Shown here: one piece after another, positions 45,263-53,445 of the stretch
How positions within the stretch are numbered: position 1 is the first letter of the stretch
How the letters are laid out: every line of letters begins with the position of its first letter
Made by a program: the position numbers and the translations under genes
Notes under the pieces: model-generated
Database searches by the model: none
Told to the model about the DNA's origin: nothing
Seen by the model: only the letters and a program-made list of their open reading frames with translations
From: Candidatus Blautia intestinavium
GTDB lineage: Bacteria; Bacillota; Clostridia; Lachnospirales; Lachnospiraceae
Direction: 5' to 3'
Assembly (NCBI GenBank): GCA_019113745.1
Contig: DXGV01000026.1
Coordinates: 51,944 to 115,943 of the forward strand
DNA: 64,000 nt

Positions 45263-45451
45263 ATGCAGAAGAACTCTAAAAAAAGCAATGATGATATATT
45301 AGCAATGTATGTAGCCATTGGCGTGATCATTGGTGCGGCAGTAGGTTTATTATTTGATAACATTGGAATTGGATTGTCGGTAGACGCTGGTATTGGAGCG
45401 GCTATTGGAGCCATTTGTAATTCAAAGAAAGGAAATGATGATGACGAGTAA
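45263..45451 (+). CDS. Small glycine-zipper-like membrane protein
   Basis: 62 residues. AAGGTGA precedes the ATG at 45263. Two hydrophobic stretches hold a glycine-every-fourth pattern (VAIGVIIGAAVGLLF and VDAGIGAAIGAIC), framed by charged ends SKKSNDD and SKKGNDDDE. Role unknown; similar small proteins occur on accessory DNA. Lies in the relic element. Confidence 0.6.
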   Translation: MQKNSKKSNDDILAMYVAIGVIIGAAVGLLFDNIGIGLSVDAGIGAAIGAICNSKKGNDDDE

Positions 45452-45492
45452 TAGAGACTGAATTATTTCATTGAACAGACAAGAGAGACGGC

Positions 45493-45961
45493 ATGGCCTT
45501 AACCATTCAAGAACGTCTAAAAGACCTGCGTGTGAAGTGTGGTCTGACGCTGGAGCAGCTTGCGGAAAAAACCACCTCTCCAAGTCTGCTTTAGGCAGTT
45601 ACTATCAGGTGCAGAGTGCAAACACCATTGTGGACGCTGTGAGCGCAACGATTATGAAACAGCATAATCCCGGCTTGACCGACCCGCAGTTAAAGTAGCT
45701 TATCGCTGCTCACATTGATGATGACATCTTTTGCCACTATGTGGATACAGCAGGACATAAGCAAGATAGCCCTTGACCTTCGGGAAGCTCATAAGGACGA
45801 TTTCTTCAGTGACTCGTAACAGGCGGTGATGGCGTTTATCTGCAGGCGGCTCAAGCTGAACTATGGGAATCGGTCCGGGGAAGAAAAAAAAGTGGTTGAA
45901 ACGGATTGCACAGAAATCAGATTTACTGAAAAATCCAAAGCCACAGCGAGGTAGAAAATAA
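45493..45961 (+). pseudogene. XRE-family regulator of an integrative conjugative element, broken
   Basis: Begins MALTIQERLKDLRVKCGLTL, a helix-turn-helix start like regulators carried on clostridial conjugative elements. A frameshift follows at once, then SKSALGSY in another frame, a large internal deletion, VQSANTIVDAVSATIMKQHN, a stop after DPQLK, and further pieces (LIAAHIDDD, LREAHKDDFF, KWLKRIAQKSDLLKNP) in shifting frames to TAA at 45961. Over half the central sequence is missing, so it is non-functional. Confidence 0.75.
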
Positions 45962-45995
45962 AAGAACAGCAAATCAAAAGTTGGAGGAGAATATT

Positions 45996-46364
45996 ATGGA
46001 AATCAAAAAAATTCATCAAGAATTTTCAGTATGTCAGGTAGAAGATTATTCACTTGTAAATTTGGATTCCGAGTATAGTTTTATCGGAAAGACTGACGAA
46101 GAGAAGTCACTTGTTTGTATCACAAGCGAAATCCCATCCAATGTAATTCAACGTGATGATGGCTGGAAGGCACTTCGCATTCAAGGTGTTTTGGAATTTT
46201 CGTTAATTGGAATACTATCTAAAATTGCAGCTATTTTAGCAGATAATAATATTTCAATTTTTGCGGTATCCACTTATAATACGGACTATTTTCTAATAAA
46301 AAAGGAAAATTATGAAAAGGCGATAAAGACACTTGAAAATGCAGATTACAAGATTATACCGTGA
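45996..46364 (+). CDS. ACT-domain protein
   Basis: 122 residues with an ACT-like C-terminal fold: LEFSLIGILSKIAAILADNNISIF followed by STYNTDYFLIKKENYEKAI. Such domains sense small molecules, often amino acids. ATG 45996 follows GGAGGAGAATATT; the in-frame TTG at 45981 is within the ribosome-site region. Cargo of the relic, with an AT-rich codon use unlike the chromosome around it. Confidence 0.8.
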   Translation: MEIKKIHQEFSVCQVEDYSLVNLDSEYSFIGKTDEEKSLVCITSEIPSNVIQRDDGWKALRIQGVLEFSLIGILSKIAAILADNNISIFAVSTYNTDYFLIKKENYEKAIKTLENADYKIIP

Positions 46365-46474
46365 TAGCTTCCAAATTATCGAGGGGGAAAGCCCTAAAAT
46401 GGCTTCCCTCCCATTTCAATTTTGAGAACAAATGATTTATACAATGTTAGCGTCAGTGTACAAGGGGTAACTAA

Positions 46475-47167
46475 ATGAAGAAAATAGGACTTGTCGGAGG
46501 GATTGGCCCCGCTTCAACAATAGAGTATTATTTGGGAATTATACAAAAAAGTTTGAATGAGCAAAATAACAGCGTATATCCAGAAATTGTGATTGATAGT
46601 GTAAATATGCTTAAACATGATGTGGCGCTCGAAAATGGCGACTATTCAGTTTTAGGAGAATATTTACTTTCCAGCCTCACTAATTTGAAAGCGGCTGGTG
46701 CAGAGATTGCTGCTATTACTGCAAATACAGAACATATTGTGTGGGATAAAATATGCAATAATTTCCCGCTACCTGTAATTAGCATTGTGGAGGAAACCGT
46801 TAAGGAATTTAAACGGCTTCGTTTCAAAAAGGCACTTATTTTTGGCACAGAATCAACTTTGCGTAGCGGTCTTTACGAAAAAGCATTAACAGCCAACGGG
46901 ATAAAAGCGGTTATCCCATCTAACGCAGAAATATCTCTATTAGGGAAGCTGATATACCCCAATTTAGAGAATGGCATAGTAATTCCAAGCGATAAAGAGA
47001 AAATGATTGCACTAGCAAATAAATATATTGAAAAAGAAAATGTAGATGCACTCATTCTCGGCTGTACGGAGCTGCCATTTGCCATAAAACCCGAAGATGT
47101 TAATGTTCCAATCGTAAATACACTCCAAGTACATATCAACGCAATTTACAAATATGCAATTCGATAA
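46475..47167 (+). CDS. Aspartate/glutamate racemase-family protein
   Basis: 230 residues. N-terminal GLVGGIGPASTIEYY and C-terminal ILGCTELPF are the family signatures. The second catalytic Cys is present (Cys197), but the first, normally in CNT, is Ala83 in ITANTEH. Some family members work with Thr in that place, so activity is uncertain. Follows the ACT gene after 110 bases; AAGGGG precedes the ATG. Amino-acid racemisation or isomerisation is the likely theme. Confidence 0.85.
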   Translation: MKKIGLVGGIGPASTIEYYLGIIQKSLNEQNNSVYPEIVIDSVNMLKHDVALENGDYSVLGEYLLSSLTNLKAAGAEIAAITANTEHIVWDKICNNFPLPVISIVEETVKEFKRLRFKKALIFGTESTLRSGLYEKALTANGIKAVIPSNAEISLLGKLIYPNLENGIVIPSDKEKMIALANKYIEKENVDALILGCTELPFAIKPEDVNVPIVNTLQVHINAIYKYAIR

Positions 47168-47425
47168 AAATAGCAAAGTCATCCGAGCCAGTCAACGGTC
47201 AAGGCCGGGTGCAAACCCGTCCATTTCAGCCTTGACAGTTGCCCACTGTCCTGCTACTTTTCCGGGAATGTGGCCACAACTTCGGGACATTTTGTCCACA
47301 AATCGGTGCGTAGGACGAGGGACGGGGCTTTCATATACCTGCCGCCGTTCTCTGAAAACAGGACGCATAAAGCACCGCAGCCCGTTTCACGGTCTGCGTG
47401 TAGTTCCTTGTAAACTGACCTAATC
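47168..47425. other. GC-richer noncoding right end of the relic element
   Basis: 258 bases without a credible gene, more GC-rich than the rest of the relic, with several short inverted repeats (TCAAGGC.../GCCTTGA at about 47200-47240; GGGACATTTTGTCC near 47284). Looks like a retained backbone segment, perhaps an old transfer or recombination region. Ends in the inverted repeat at 47400-47416. Confidence 0.4.
47400..47416 (-). repeat. Right imperfect terminal inverted repeat of the relic
   Basis: Reverse complement reads CAGTTTACAAGGAACTA, mirroring 45106-45122. Confidence 0.6.
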
Positions 47426-47441
47426 TGATGTTTTATAATTT
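47426..47441. repeat. Right 16-bp direct repeat (candidate attachment site)
   Basis: TGATGTTTTATAATTT, identical to 45074-45089. Contains the stop codon of the acetyltransferase gene at 47433-47435. Confidence 0.75.
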
Positions 47442-47891
47442 CTTTCGCAGATATATCATATCTGTCAGGAGTGTGCCGCCTTCAAAGATCGGATGGTCGT
47501 AGTGCTCTGTAAAGAAACCGGGGATGATATGGGACCGTGCAAAGCCGCAGGCTTCATAGAAGGGGACAGTCAGCGGACTGTCCCCTGTTCCAACCTGCAG
47601 GATCTCATATCTTCCCCGGTATGTTTCCTCCAGAAAGCGGATCATCTGTCTTCCATATCCCCGCCGCTGACATTCCGGCGCCACAGCCAGATTTTTGATC
47701 TCCAGGATTCCGTCTCTTTCATTTGTTACCACGCACTCCGCTTTCACTCCGTTATCCTCGAGGATATACATCGTTCCCCGCTCCAGATAACGGTCGATCA
47801 TGTCTTCCTGCTCATCGGCCAGAAGAAGCAGATCCAGATATTCTTTTTTGTTTTCCGCCACACGGCGGATACCGCCTGTCTGTTTTTGCAT
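47433..47891 (-). CDS. GNAT-family N-acetyltransferase
   Basis: 152 residues. Acetyl-CoA motif A appears as AVAPECQRRGYGRQMIRFL near 71-89, then DSPLTVPFYEACGF. Substrate unknown. Its last codons lie in the 16-bp repeat, so the relic was inserted at its 3' end without disrupting it. Fic gene ends 21 bases upstream. Confidence 0.88.
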   Translation of the reverse strand: MQKQTGGIRRVAENKKEYLDLLLLADEQEDMIDRYLERGTMYILEDNGVKAECVVTNERDGILEIKNLAVAPECQRRGYGRQMIRFLEETYRGRYEILQVGTGDSPLTVPFYEACGFARSHIIPGFFTEHYDHPIFEGGTLLTDMIYLRKKL

Positions 47892-47912
47892 GTTTCACAT
47901 CCCGTAATAATA

Positions 47913-48698
47913 CTACGAAATTGTCTCCGATTTCTGTTTTTCCCGGTCCCGGGCAAATTTCTGTGCCAGGTTTCGGACTCTGTCAAAAGAATCCAGTTCG
48001 CTTTTTAACAAGACATAAACCATTTCTGAGAGGTCTTCACTTTTGTCATACCTTCTGAATGCTTCTCTGTACTTTCCGGTGGGCGGGATTGAAACAGGCA
48101 GAAAACCACTATTGATCAGCTGCTGATTCACGATCATCCGCCCGGTCCTGCCGTTTCCATCTGAAAAAGGATGGATGCGCTCGAACCGGACATGACTGGC
48201 CGCGATTTTTTCAAAAAGCTCTTTCACTGTGGCCGCTTCTATATTGGCTTCTCTGACCCATCTTTTCATAAGTTGTGGGACATCCTGCGGGTCCGGCGGG
48301 TAGTATATGGCTTCCGACAGGTTTCCAATATAAACTGTCCTGTCTCTATACTCGCCCTGCATATGTCTGATATAACCATTCGCCTTCCTGATCCACTCTT
48401 CCTCAATAGTTTTTTTCTCAAATGGGATCAGCATTTTTCGAATTGCATAGTAAGCATTTTTCGCATCTGTATACTCGGAATAGGTATGATTCGACCTTAC
48501 CTCATCGTAATCGATCACTGCAATCGTTTCTTCCAGTGACAGAGTATTACCCTCAATCGCGTTCGTACTCCATGAGAACCTTCTGGCAAAGTCCTCTGTA
48601 AACGGCTGACTGATCAGCGGGTTTTTCAAATATTGAAAAATTTCTTCTTTTTCTGTTTCAATCTGTAAAATCCGTTTTTCATTGTCAAACAATGGCAT
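47913..48698 (-). CDS. Fic-family protein (AMP-transferase fold)
   Basis: 261 residues. Fic motif HPFSDGNGRTGR near 176-187 with upstream VRFERI is complete, so it should move AMP or another nucleotide part onto protein hydroxyls. An N-terminal inhibitory helix motif STNAIEGN (44-51) marks a class II, self-inhibited Fic. No separate antitoxin gene adjoins. Probably intracellular signalling or stress-related. Confidence 0.9.
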   Translation of the reverse strand: MPLFDNEKRILQIETEKEEIFQYLKNPLISQPFTEDFARRFSWSTNAIEGNTLSLEETIAVIDYDEVRSNHTYSEYTDAKNAYYAIRKMLIPFEKKTIEEEWIRKANGYIRHMQGEYRDRTVYIGNLSEAIYYPPDPQDVPQLMKRWVREANIEAATVKELFEKIAASHVRFERIHPFSDGNGRTGRMIVNQQLINSGFLPVSIPPTGKYREAFRRYDKSEDLSEMVYVLLKSELDSFDRVRNLAQKFARDREKQKSETIS

Positions 48699-48964
48699 GG
48701 CATCTGCCTCCCGTCAAATCCAGAGTATTTTTGAGTCAACCTCAGTATATCATACAACTTCCTGCTTATCTATTGAAAAAATTGTATATATATTTTCCTG
48801 TTCACTAGCCGGAAAAAGCAGATTCATACTGCTTCACCCTCCCCGTAAAATTCTGTCCATCTGCCCCGATACACCACGCAGGGCATTTCCGGATGAGGCG
48901 TTCCGGGAAGCTCTCCGTTTTTTTCAAACCGTCTTCATTGCCGGATATTTTCGCTTCTGTTCTT

Positions 48965-49480
48965 TCAAATCTCTTTCATATAGAACCGGTCCATGGTACT
49001 GTGCACCACAGTTTCCGGTCTCTCTATCAGTTGAAATCCATATTTTTCATACATATGCATAGCCGTCTTCAGGTTGGAATGGGTTTCCAGGTAGAGACTT
49101 TTAAATCCTGCTTCCCGGGCGCATTCCTCTACGGTCTTGAGCAGCAGTTTTCCGTATCCTCTGCCTTTCCATTCATCCGCCACATAAAGCTTCTGAATCT
49201 CCACGCATTGTTCAAAACCGGGAAATTCCGCAAGTCCTGCTCCGCCGATCACTTCACCGGTCTCATCTGCAAGGATAAAGTATGCCCTTTGTTCCGGGTT
49301 TCTGTCATAGTATTCGCTCAGATGATCAAGTTCCGGATCAAAATAGGCTGTACCCGGAATGTCCAGATGATATTTTTCCAGATTTGTCCGGACGATCTTC
49401 GCGATCGCACTGTCGTCTGCTTCTGTGATCAAATGCATATTTTTATTTTTCAGGTAAGACTGTACTTTTTTCCTGTCCAT
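48965..49480 (-). CDS. GNAT-family N-acetyltransferase
   Basis: 171 residues. VADEWKGRGYGKLLLKTVEE holds the acetyl-CoA loop R/QxxGxG/A, followed by LETHSNLKTAMHMYEKYGF and a C-terminal MKEI. Substrate unknown. About 270 bases separate it from the Fic gene; that gap shows no gene. Not similar enough to the GNAT at 47433 to be a recent duplicate. Confidence 0.88.
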   Translation of the reverse strand: MDRKKVQSYLKNKNMHLITEADDSAIAKIVRTNLEKYHLDIPGTAYFDPELDHLSEYYDRNPEQRAYFILADETGEVIGGAGLAEFPGFEQCVEIQKLYVADEWKGRGYGKLLLKTVEECAREAGFKSLYLETHSNLKTAMHMYEKYGFQLIERPETVVHSTMDRFYMKEI

Positions 49481-49508
49481 GTTTTTTCTCTTTTCTCTTA
49501 AAAATATC

Positions 49509-50042
49509 TTACAGGGCTGTGCCCTTCTTCGGGAAGAAAAAATGCTCTGTATCCGCCTTCTCCAGCGACAGCAGTTTCATTTTTCTCTCAATACCGCCCG
49601 CATACCCGGTAAGACTCCCGTTCGTCCCGACGACACGGTGACAGGGAACTATGATTGAAATTTTGTTATGTCCTACCGCTCCTCCCACAGCCTGGGCGGA
49701 CATACGGGAAACGCCCCTTGACGCGGCAATCCGTTCTGCGATCCCGCCGTATGTCATAGTCTGTCCATAAGGGATTGTACAGAGGATTTCCCACACCTCT
49801 TTCTGAAAATCAGTTCCGATAAAATGCAGCGGCACAGAGAAATCCGGTTCTTTTCCTGAAAAGTAGATGTCAAGCCACTGCTTAGCGGTTTCAAATAAAG
49901 GAATTTCTTTTTCTTCATGTTCTTTGTCCAGATCTGCGGCATAATATTTCTGGTCCTCAAACCACAGTCCGGTAAGGCCGGCTTCGTCAGCTGCCAGTAG
50001 TATATTCCCCAGCGGGGATTCATAATGACTTATGTACTGCAT
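49509..50042 (-). CDS. ogt: Methylated-DNA-protein cysteine methyltransferase
   Basis: 177 residues. Active site IVPCHRVV with acceptor Cys134, helix-turn-helix TDFQKEVWEILCTIPYGQT and RAVGGA-like SAQAVGGAVGHN. Removes alkyl groups from O6 of guanine by suicide transfer. ATG 50042 has GGAGGGATAAA upstream and lies one base after the blaR-like stop, so ogt is part of the blaI-blaR operon. The 66-codon upstream extension is not part of the protein. Confidence 0.93.
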   Translation of the reverse strand: MQYISHYESPLGNILLAADEAGLTGLWFEDQKYYAADLDKEHEEKEIPLFETAKQWLDIYFSGKEPDFSVPLHFIGTDFQKEVWEILCTIPYGQTMTYGGIAERIAASRGVSRMSAQAVGGAVGHNKISIIVPCHRVVGTNGSLTGYAGGIERKMKLLSLEKADTEHFFFPKKGTAL

Positions 50043-50043
50043 T

Positions 50044-51513
50044 TTATCCCTCCGTTTCACACAGCGCCCGTACATATTCCCAATCCAACGGCTCCACGAA
50101 ATGATACTGTACCGTCTGACCGGCGCAACCGGAATCATATATTTCCAGGTAATCGTCGTGAATATAGAATATCTCGCCTGCGGTTCCCATTTTTCCATAC
50201 AGAGTATTTTCGCCTTCCAGCGGACTGTTTCCTGTTCCATAGGAAGAGAGAACTGTTTCCATTTGCAGTCCGGACAGATAAGATGAGAGACTCTTCACAT
50301 CCCTGATCTCACAGGATTCTTCACTGCCTCTTCCAAAACCGGCAGACGCTTCCGTAAGATCCGTCATGTTCAGACCCGTGATCTCTCCTGTGGTTCCCCT
50401 CTCCGTGGCAATCGCGATCTTTCCCACAGCGAGAGAACTGACAAACATGACTGTAAATAAAAGGATGAATCCAGCTCTTCTCTTTCTTGCTGTCTGTGTT
50501 TCTCTCAGACGATACCGGAGCGTCTTCGCAGATGCGGACAGGCAGGTAGTGTACCCTCTGGATTCCCCTGCTGTTGACAGCAAAAGTTCCGCATATCTCC
50601 TGCGTTCAGCGCCGTCTGCGTTTTTCAGTACGATCTCATCACAGGCCAGTTCCAGATCAGCCTCCGCCTTCTTTACCGCCGCCCATACAAGGGGATTGAC
50701 CCACCCCAGAGCGTTGCAGAATTTCAGGAAAAATTTTGTGTGAGTGTCATTTCTCTGTACATGATACAGTTCATGAGAAAAAATCAGTTTCAGTTCTTCT
50801 TCTGTATATTCCCTCTCCGGCAGATAAGTAACTCTTTTCTTTTTTCTCAGGCTTACGGTAAGGGGCGTAGTCAGCGCCGGGGAGTACCGCAGTCTGGAAG
50901 ACGGCCTGCAATTCATCTCTTTTCTCACAGATTCCCACTTTGCCAGAAGTTCAGGGGCTTCCACCGGATAGGAATTCCGTTCCAGTTCACTGGCAAAAAG
51001 AATATGTGAAATCACCTGCATAGCCAGAATAATCCCGAAGCCTGCAATCCAGACACTGAAACATATTCTGAGGATTTCCCCGGGAATATACAGGATCGCG
51101 GTCGCAGGAAGGGGTGCTGAGATAAACATTATATTGGGCTGATAATACAGCAGCATGGGGATCAGCCATAAAGCGACGCAGGTTCTCGCTGTATAATGCT
51201 TCCGCAGAACGGGAAGAAAAAGAATCAGAAGGGTAAAATAAATACAGATAAACAGAAAGATATCTGTAATCATGGCAAGAAGATACACTGCCCCCTTTTC
51301 CCTCCACAGAATCAGATACAGAAATGTACACAGCGCAAGCAGCATTGGGAAAAGAGCCGGATCAAGAGATATCACCGCGGTGTCCTCTCTGACGCCTGAA
51401 TAATCTTTTATATTTTCCGCCTTCCAGGAACATCGGAATCCCCATATGAGCATAAAGCTCAGAAAAAGCGCCCAGAAAATACGGTATGTATAAACAAGAA
51501 CGGTCTCCGACAT
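50044..51513 (-). CDS. BlaR1/MecR1-type M56 metallopeptidase, short sensor
   Basis: 489 residues. Four TM helices, zinc-protease motif SHELYHVQRND with a downstream Glu (ELACDEIV), then a last TM (about 353-372) and an external domain of only about 115 residues. Full BlaR1 carries a penicillin-binding domain of about 250 residues at this place; here none is seen. It should cleave or inactivate the BlaI-type repressor on an unknown signal. Starts directly after the blaI stop. Confidence 0.88.
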   Translation of the reverse strand: MSETVLVYTYRIFWALFLSFMLIWGFRCSWKAENIKDYSGVREDTAVISLDPALFPMLLALCTFLYLILWREKGAVYLLAMITDIFLFICIYFTLLILFLPVLRKHYTARTCVALWLIPMLLYYQPNIMFISAPLPATAILYIPGEILRICFSVWIAGFGIILAMQVISHILFASELERNSYPVEAPELLAKWESVRKEMNCRPSSRLRYSPALTTPLTVSLRKKKRVTYLPEREYTEEELKLIFSHELYHVQRNDTHTKFFLKFCNALGWVNPLVWAAVKKAEADLELACDEIVLKNADGAERRRYAELLLSTAGESRGYTTCLSASAKTLRYRLRETQTARKRRAGFILLFTVMFVSSLAVGKIAIATERGTTGEITGLNMTDLTEASAGFGRGSEESCEIRDVKSLSSYLSGLQMETVLSSYGTGNSPLEGENTLYGKMGTAGEIFYIHDDYLEIYDSGCAGQTVQYHFVEPLDWEYVRALCETEG

Positions 51514-51897
51514 TTACAGTTCTCCTTTCTCAAGCAGCTTCTTCAGTTCCTCCACTTCCTCTTTCGTAATCCCGCTGTCGCAGAGCGCCGCGGCGAATCC
51601 CGCCACAGATCCGTGGAACAGCCTGTCCAGAAACGCTCTGCTCTCTGCCGCCAGATATTCTTTCTCTGAAATCAGAGGCACATACAGATTCATACGGCCG
51701 TCTTTCTCCATAGAAAGAAATCCTTTGCCGCAAAGACGAGTCAGAAGGGTAAGGATCGTGGTAGGCGCCAGGGAATGCGCTTTCTGCAAGGCGTCTTCCA
51801 CAGTCATCCGGGAGACGGGCGGCGTTTCCCGCCAGATGATCTGCATGATCTCAAGTTCCCTCTCCGGAAGACGTTTCATAATGTGATCGTCCTTCAT
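51514..51897 (-). CDS. BlaI/MecI/CopY-family repressor
   Basis: 127-residue winged helix: ERELEIMQIIWRETPPVSRM, APTTILTLLTRLCGKGFLSMEKDG and a C-terminal dimerisation helix pair. Represses its own operon through twin operators at 51939-51980. Partner of the protease encoded next. AAAGGAG precedes ATG 51897. Confidence 0.92.
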   Translation of the reverse strand: MKDDHIMKRLPERELEIMQIIWRETPPVSRMTVEDALQKAHSLAPTTILTLLTRLCGKGFLSMEKDGRMNLYVPLISEKEYLAAESRAFLDRLFHGSVAGFAAALCDSGITKEEVEELKKLLEKGEL

Positions 51898-51938
51898 GGC
51901 AGACTCCTTTCTCGTTTATTTATCCTATCTCAATATTT

Positions 51939-51986
51939 TTTCTACTGTTGTAGAATTATTATATTCTACAACAGTAGAAATGTCAA
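51939..51986 (-). promoter_or_regulatory. Consensus promoter embedded in two BlaI-type operators
   Basis: Minus-strand TTGACA (51981-51986), 17 bases, TATAAT (51958-51963), the exact consensus. Two arms, TTTCTACTGTTGTAGAAT (51939-51956) and its perfect inverse (51963-51980), each hold CTAC-N4-GTAG. One arm fills the spacer, the other the start region, so a bound repressor would block polymerase. Confidence 0.9.
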
Positions 51987-52014
51987 TAAAATATCTCCTC
52001 CTTGCTAATGAGAT

Positions 52015-52899
52015 TCAACCAGTTATTTTTTTTAACGCACAATCCAGAATTAATTCCTTTCGCTTCATCAATACAGTGGTATAAAATTTTTTTTGCAGAT
52101 TACTGATAAAAGGAGTATTTTCAATAATCTGGATAATTTGCGGCATATTAATTCTTGGCACTATTCTTTGCAACGCAAGACAACAATTCTGATTTTGAAG
52201 GGACGATATAAAATCATAATACTTAATTTTCTTTCCGTTAAACATAATTGCAGATGTCGGAATTTCATAAATACGATAAAGCATTTCGTCTGCATTTGTC
52301 AGAACTGAATTCATAATCATTTCATCTGCCTGTGGATAAAGACAACTGCCGCAGTCGTATACCGGAGCCAATTCCATAGAATCTGTTTCCGCATTATATA
52401 GAAATCCCCAGTTTCCATTATGCCGATCCCAATTTCCTATCAAGGCATCAACAATAAACATATCCCAAAAACGTTCTGTTAAAATCCGGGAATCTATTGC
52501 CGTCTGTTCTTCAAAAGTCTGCACAATATCCAAAAGTTCTGTGCCATATCCATTTCTCTCCGAATCAATCATCTGGTTTTTCAAAGAAGCAAAATCCTGC
52601 AGTGTTATCCCAGGGCTGGTAAAATCACCACACGCCACTACAATTTTTTCTTTTCCCTTTACCATATATTTTCCAAGTATCGTTTTCTGTACGGGCACAC
52701 CAATGCTTTCATAAATTTTACATCCCAAATATTCAGAAAAGCAACTGTTACTGTAACTCATATCATGATTTTGTCTTGCTCTGGGCGGAAATTTTAGCAT
52801 ATATGGCTTACCTTCATATATCACACAGATCTTATTGCCATTTGCACCGGCATACATTTTATTACGTCTCGGTAAATAAGTAAAATCAATAATCTGCAT
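52015..52899 (-). CDS. HipA/CtkA-like protein kinase
   Basis: 294 residues. Kinase features: Lys in YMLKFPPR (about 33-40), catalytic loop LIGNWDRHNGNWGF (about 153-166) and metal-binding Asp in APVYDCGSCL (about 178-187). The HipA/CtkA group phosphorylates proteins such as tRNA synthetases or acts as a stress effector. Four bases follow the upstream HTH gene, forming a toxin-antitoxin-like pair. AT-rich, unlike the flanking chromosome. Confidence 0.8.
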   Translation of the reverse strand: MQIIDFTYLPRRNKMYAGANGNKICVIYEGKPYMLKFPPRARQNHDMSYSNSCFSEYLGCKIYESIGVPVQKTILGKYMVKGKEKIVVACGDFTSPGITLQDFASLKNQMIDSERNGYGTELLDIVQTFEEQTAIDSRILTERFWDMFIVDALIGNWDRHNGNWGFLYNAETDSMELAPVYDCGSCLYPQADEMIMNSVLTNADEMLYRIYEIPTSAIMFNGKKIKYYDFISSLQNQNCCLALQRIVPRINMPQIIQIIENTPFISNLQKKFYTTVLMKRKELILDCALKKITG

Positions 52900-52903
52900 A
52901 TTT

Positions 52904-53350
52904 TCACCTTCTCTCCATTCTTAAATACTTTTCTCTGAGATACCACGCCTGCTCACTACTGATCATCTGATTAACTTCCGCAGTATTAATAGCACTTTGC
53001 AAATCGCAATAATCACAATCCCATCTCAGATACTTTTCTCCGGCGTCCAGCTTCCGCCATGCTTCTTCCATTTTATCCACAGAATTTTTTAGAAAATCAG
53101 GCAGACCACACTCAAGGTATTCTGTATCTGAATTTATTCTATCTCCTGCCTGCTCATTTGAAAGCGCCATAATCTCTTCCATAGAACAACCCAGTGCTTT
53201 TGCCAGCTGTTGTACTGTTTTGGCGCTGCATCGCTCAATGCTGCTCCGTCCGGCGCATATATCCAGTATTGTAGTTTTAGGTATCCCACTGATTTTAGAA
53301 AGTTGGTATTTTGTAATTTTTTTTCTGTTAAGGTAGTTTTGTAATGTCAT
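52904..53350 (-). CDS. XRE-family HTH protein, HipB-like antitoxin
   Basis: 148 residues. N-terminal helix-turn-helix TKYQLSKISGIPKTTILDIC near 13-32, then a Cys-containing helical tail. Pairs with the kinase gene next door and probably represses the shared promoter via the TCGGTATACCGA palindrome. ATG 53350 is preferred to an in-frame GTG 9 bases earlier. Role as antitoxin is inference from the pairing. Confidence 0.8.
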   Translation of the reverse strand: MTLQNYLNRKKITKYQLSKISGIPKTTILDICAGRSSIERCSAKTVQQLAKALGCSMEEIMALSNEQAGDRINSDTEYLECGLPDFLKNSVDKMEEAWRKLDAGEKYLRWDCDYCDLQSAINTAEVNQMISSEQAWYLREKYLRMERR

Positions 53351-53382
53351 ATTTATCACATCTTTTCTTATGTATTTCTTTC

Positions 53383-53411
53383 ATGATATCGGTATACCGA
53401 CCTTTTGTCAA
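53383..53411 (-). promoter_or_regulatory. Promoter with 12-bp palindromic operator for the HipB/HipA-like pair
   Basis: Minus-strand TTGACA (53406-53411), 17 bases, TATCAT (53383-53388). The spacer contains the perfect palindrome TCGGTATACCGA (53389-53400). Confidence 0.8.
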
Positions 53412-53445
53412 GGACCTATCCCCTGATTTCTACAGTTCCATTTCC

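Larger units (their letters stand above)
45090..47425 (+). mobile_element. Decayed integrative element carrying small cargo
   Basis: About 2.3 kb of AT-rich DNA between 16-bp direct repeats, at the 3' end of the acetyltransferase gene whose stop codon lies in the right repeat. Ends carry imperfect inverted repeats: CAGTTTACAAAGGACTA at 45106-45122 and the inverse of CAGTTTACAAGGAACTA at 47400-47416. Contents: small membrane protein, XRE-regulator pseudogene, ACT protein, racemase-family protein. No integrase or relaxase remains, so it is not autonomously mobile. Boundaries are inferred from the repeats. Confidence 0.65.

Noticed and set aside
47154..47423. 89-codon plus-strand ORF at the right end of the relic
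   Set aside because: Overlaps the racemase end, contains element end repeats, no ribosome site.
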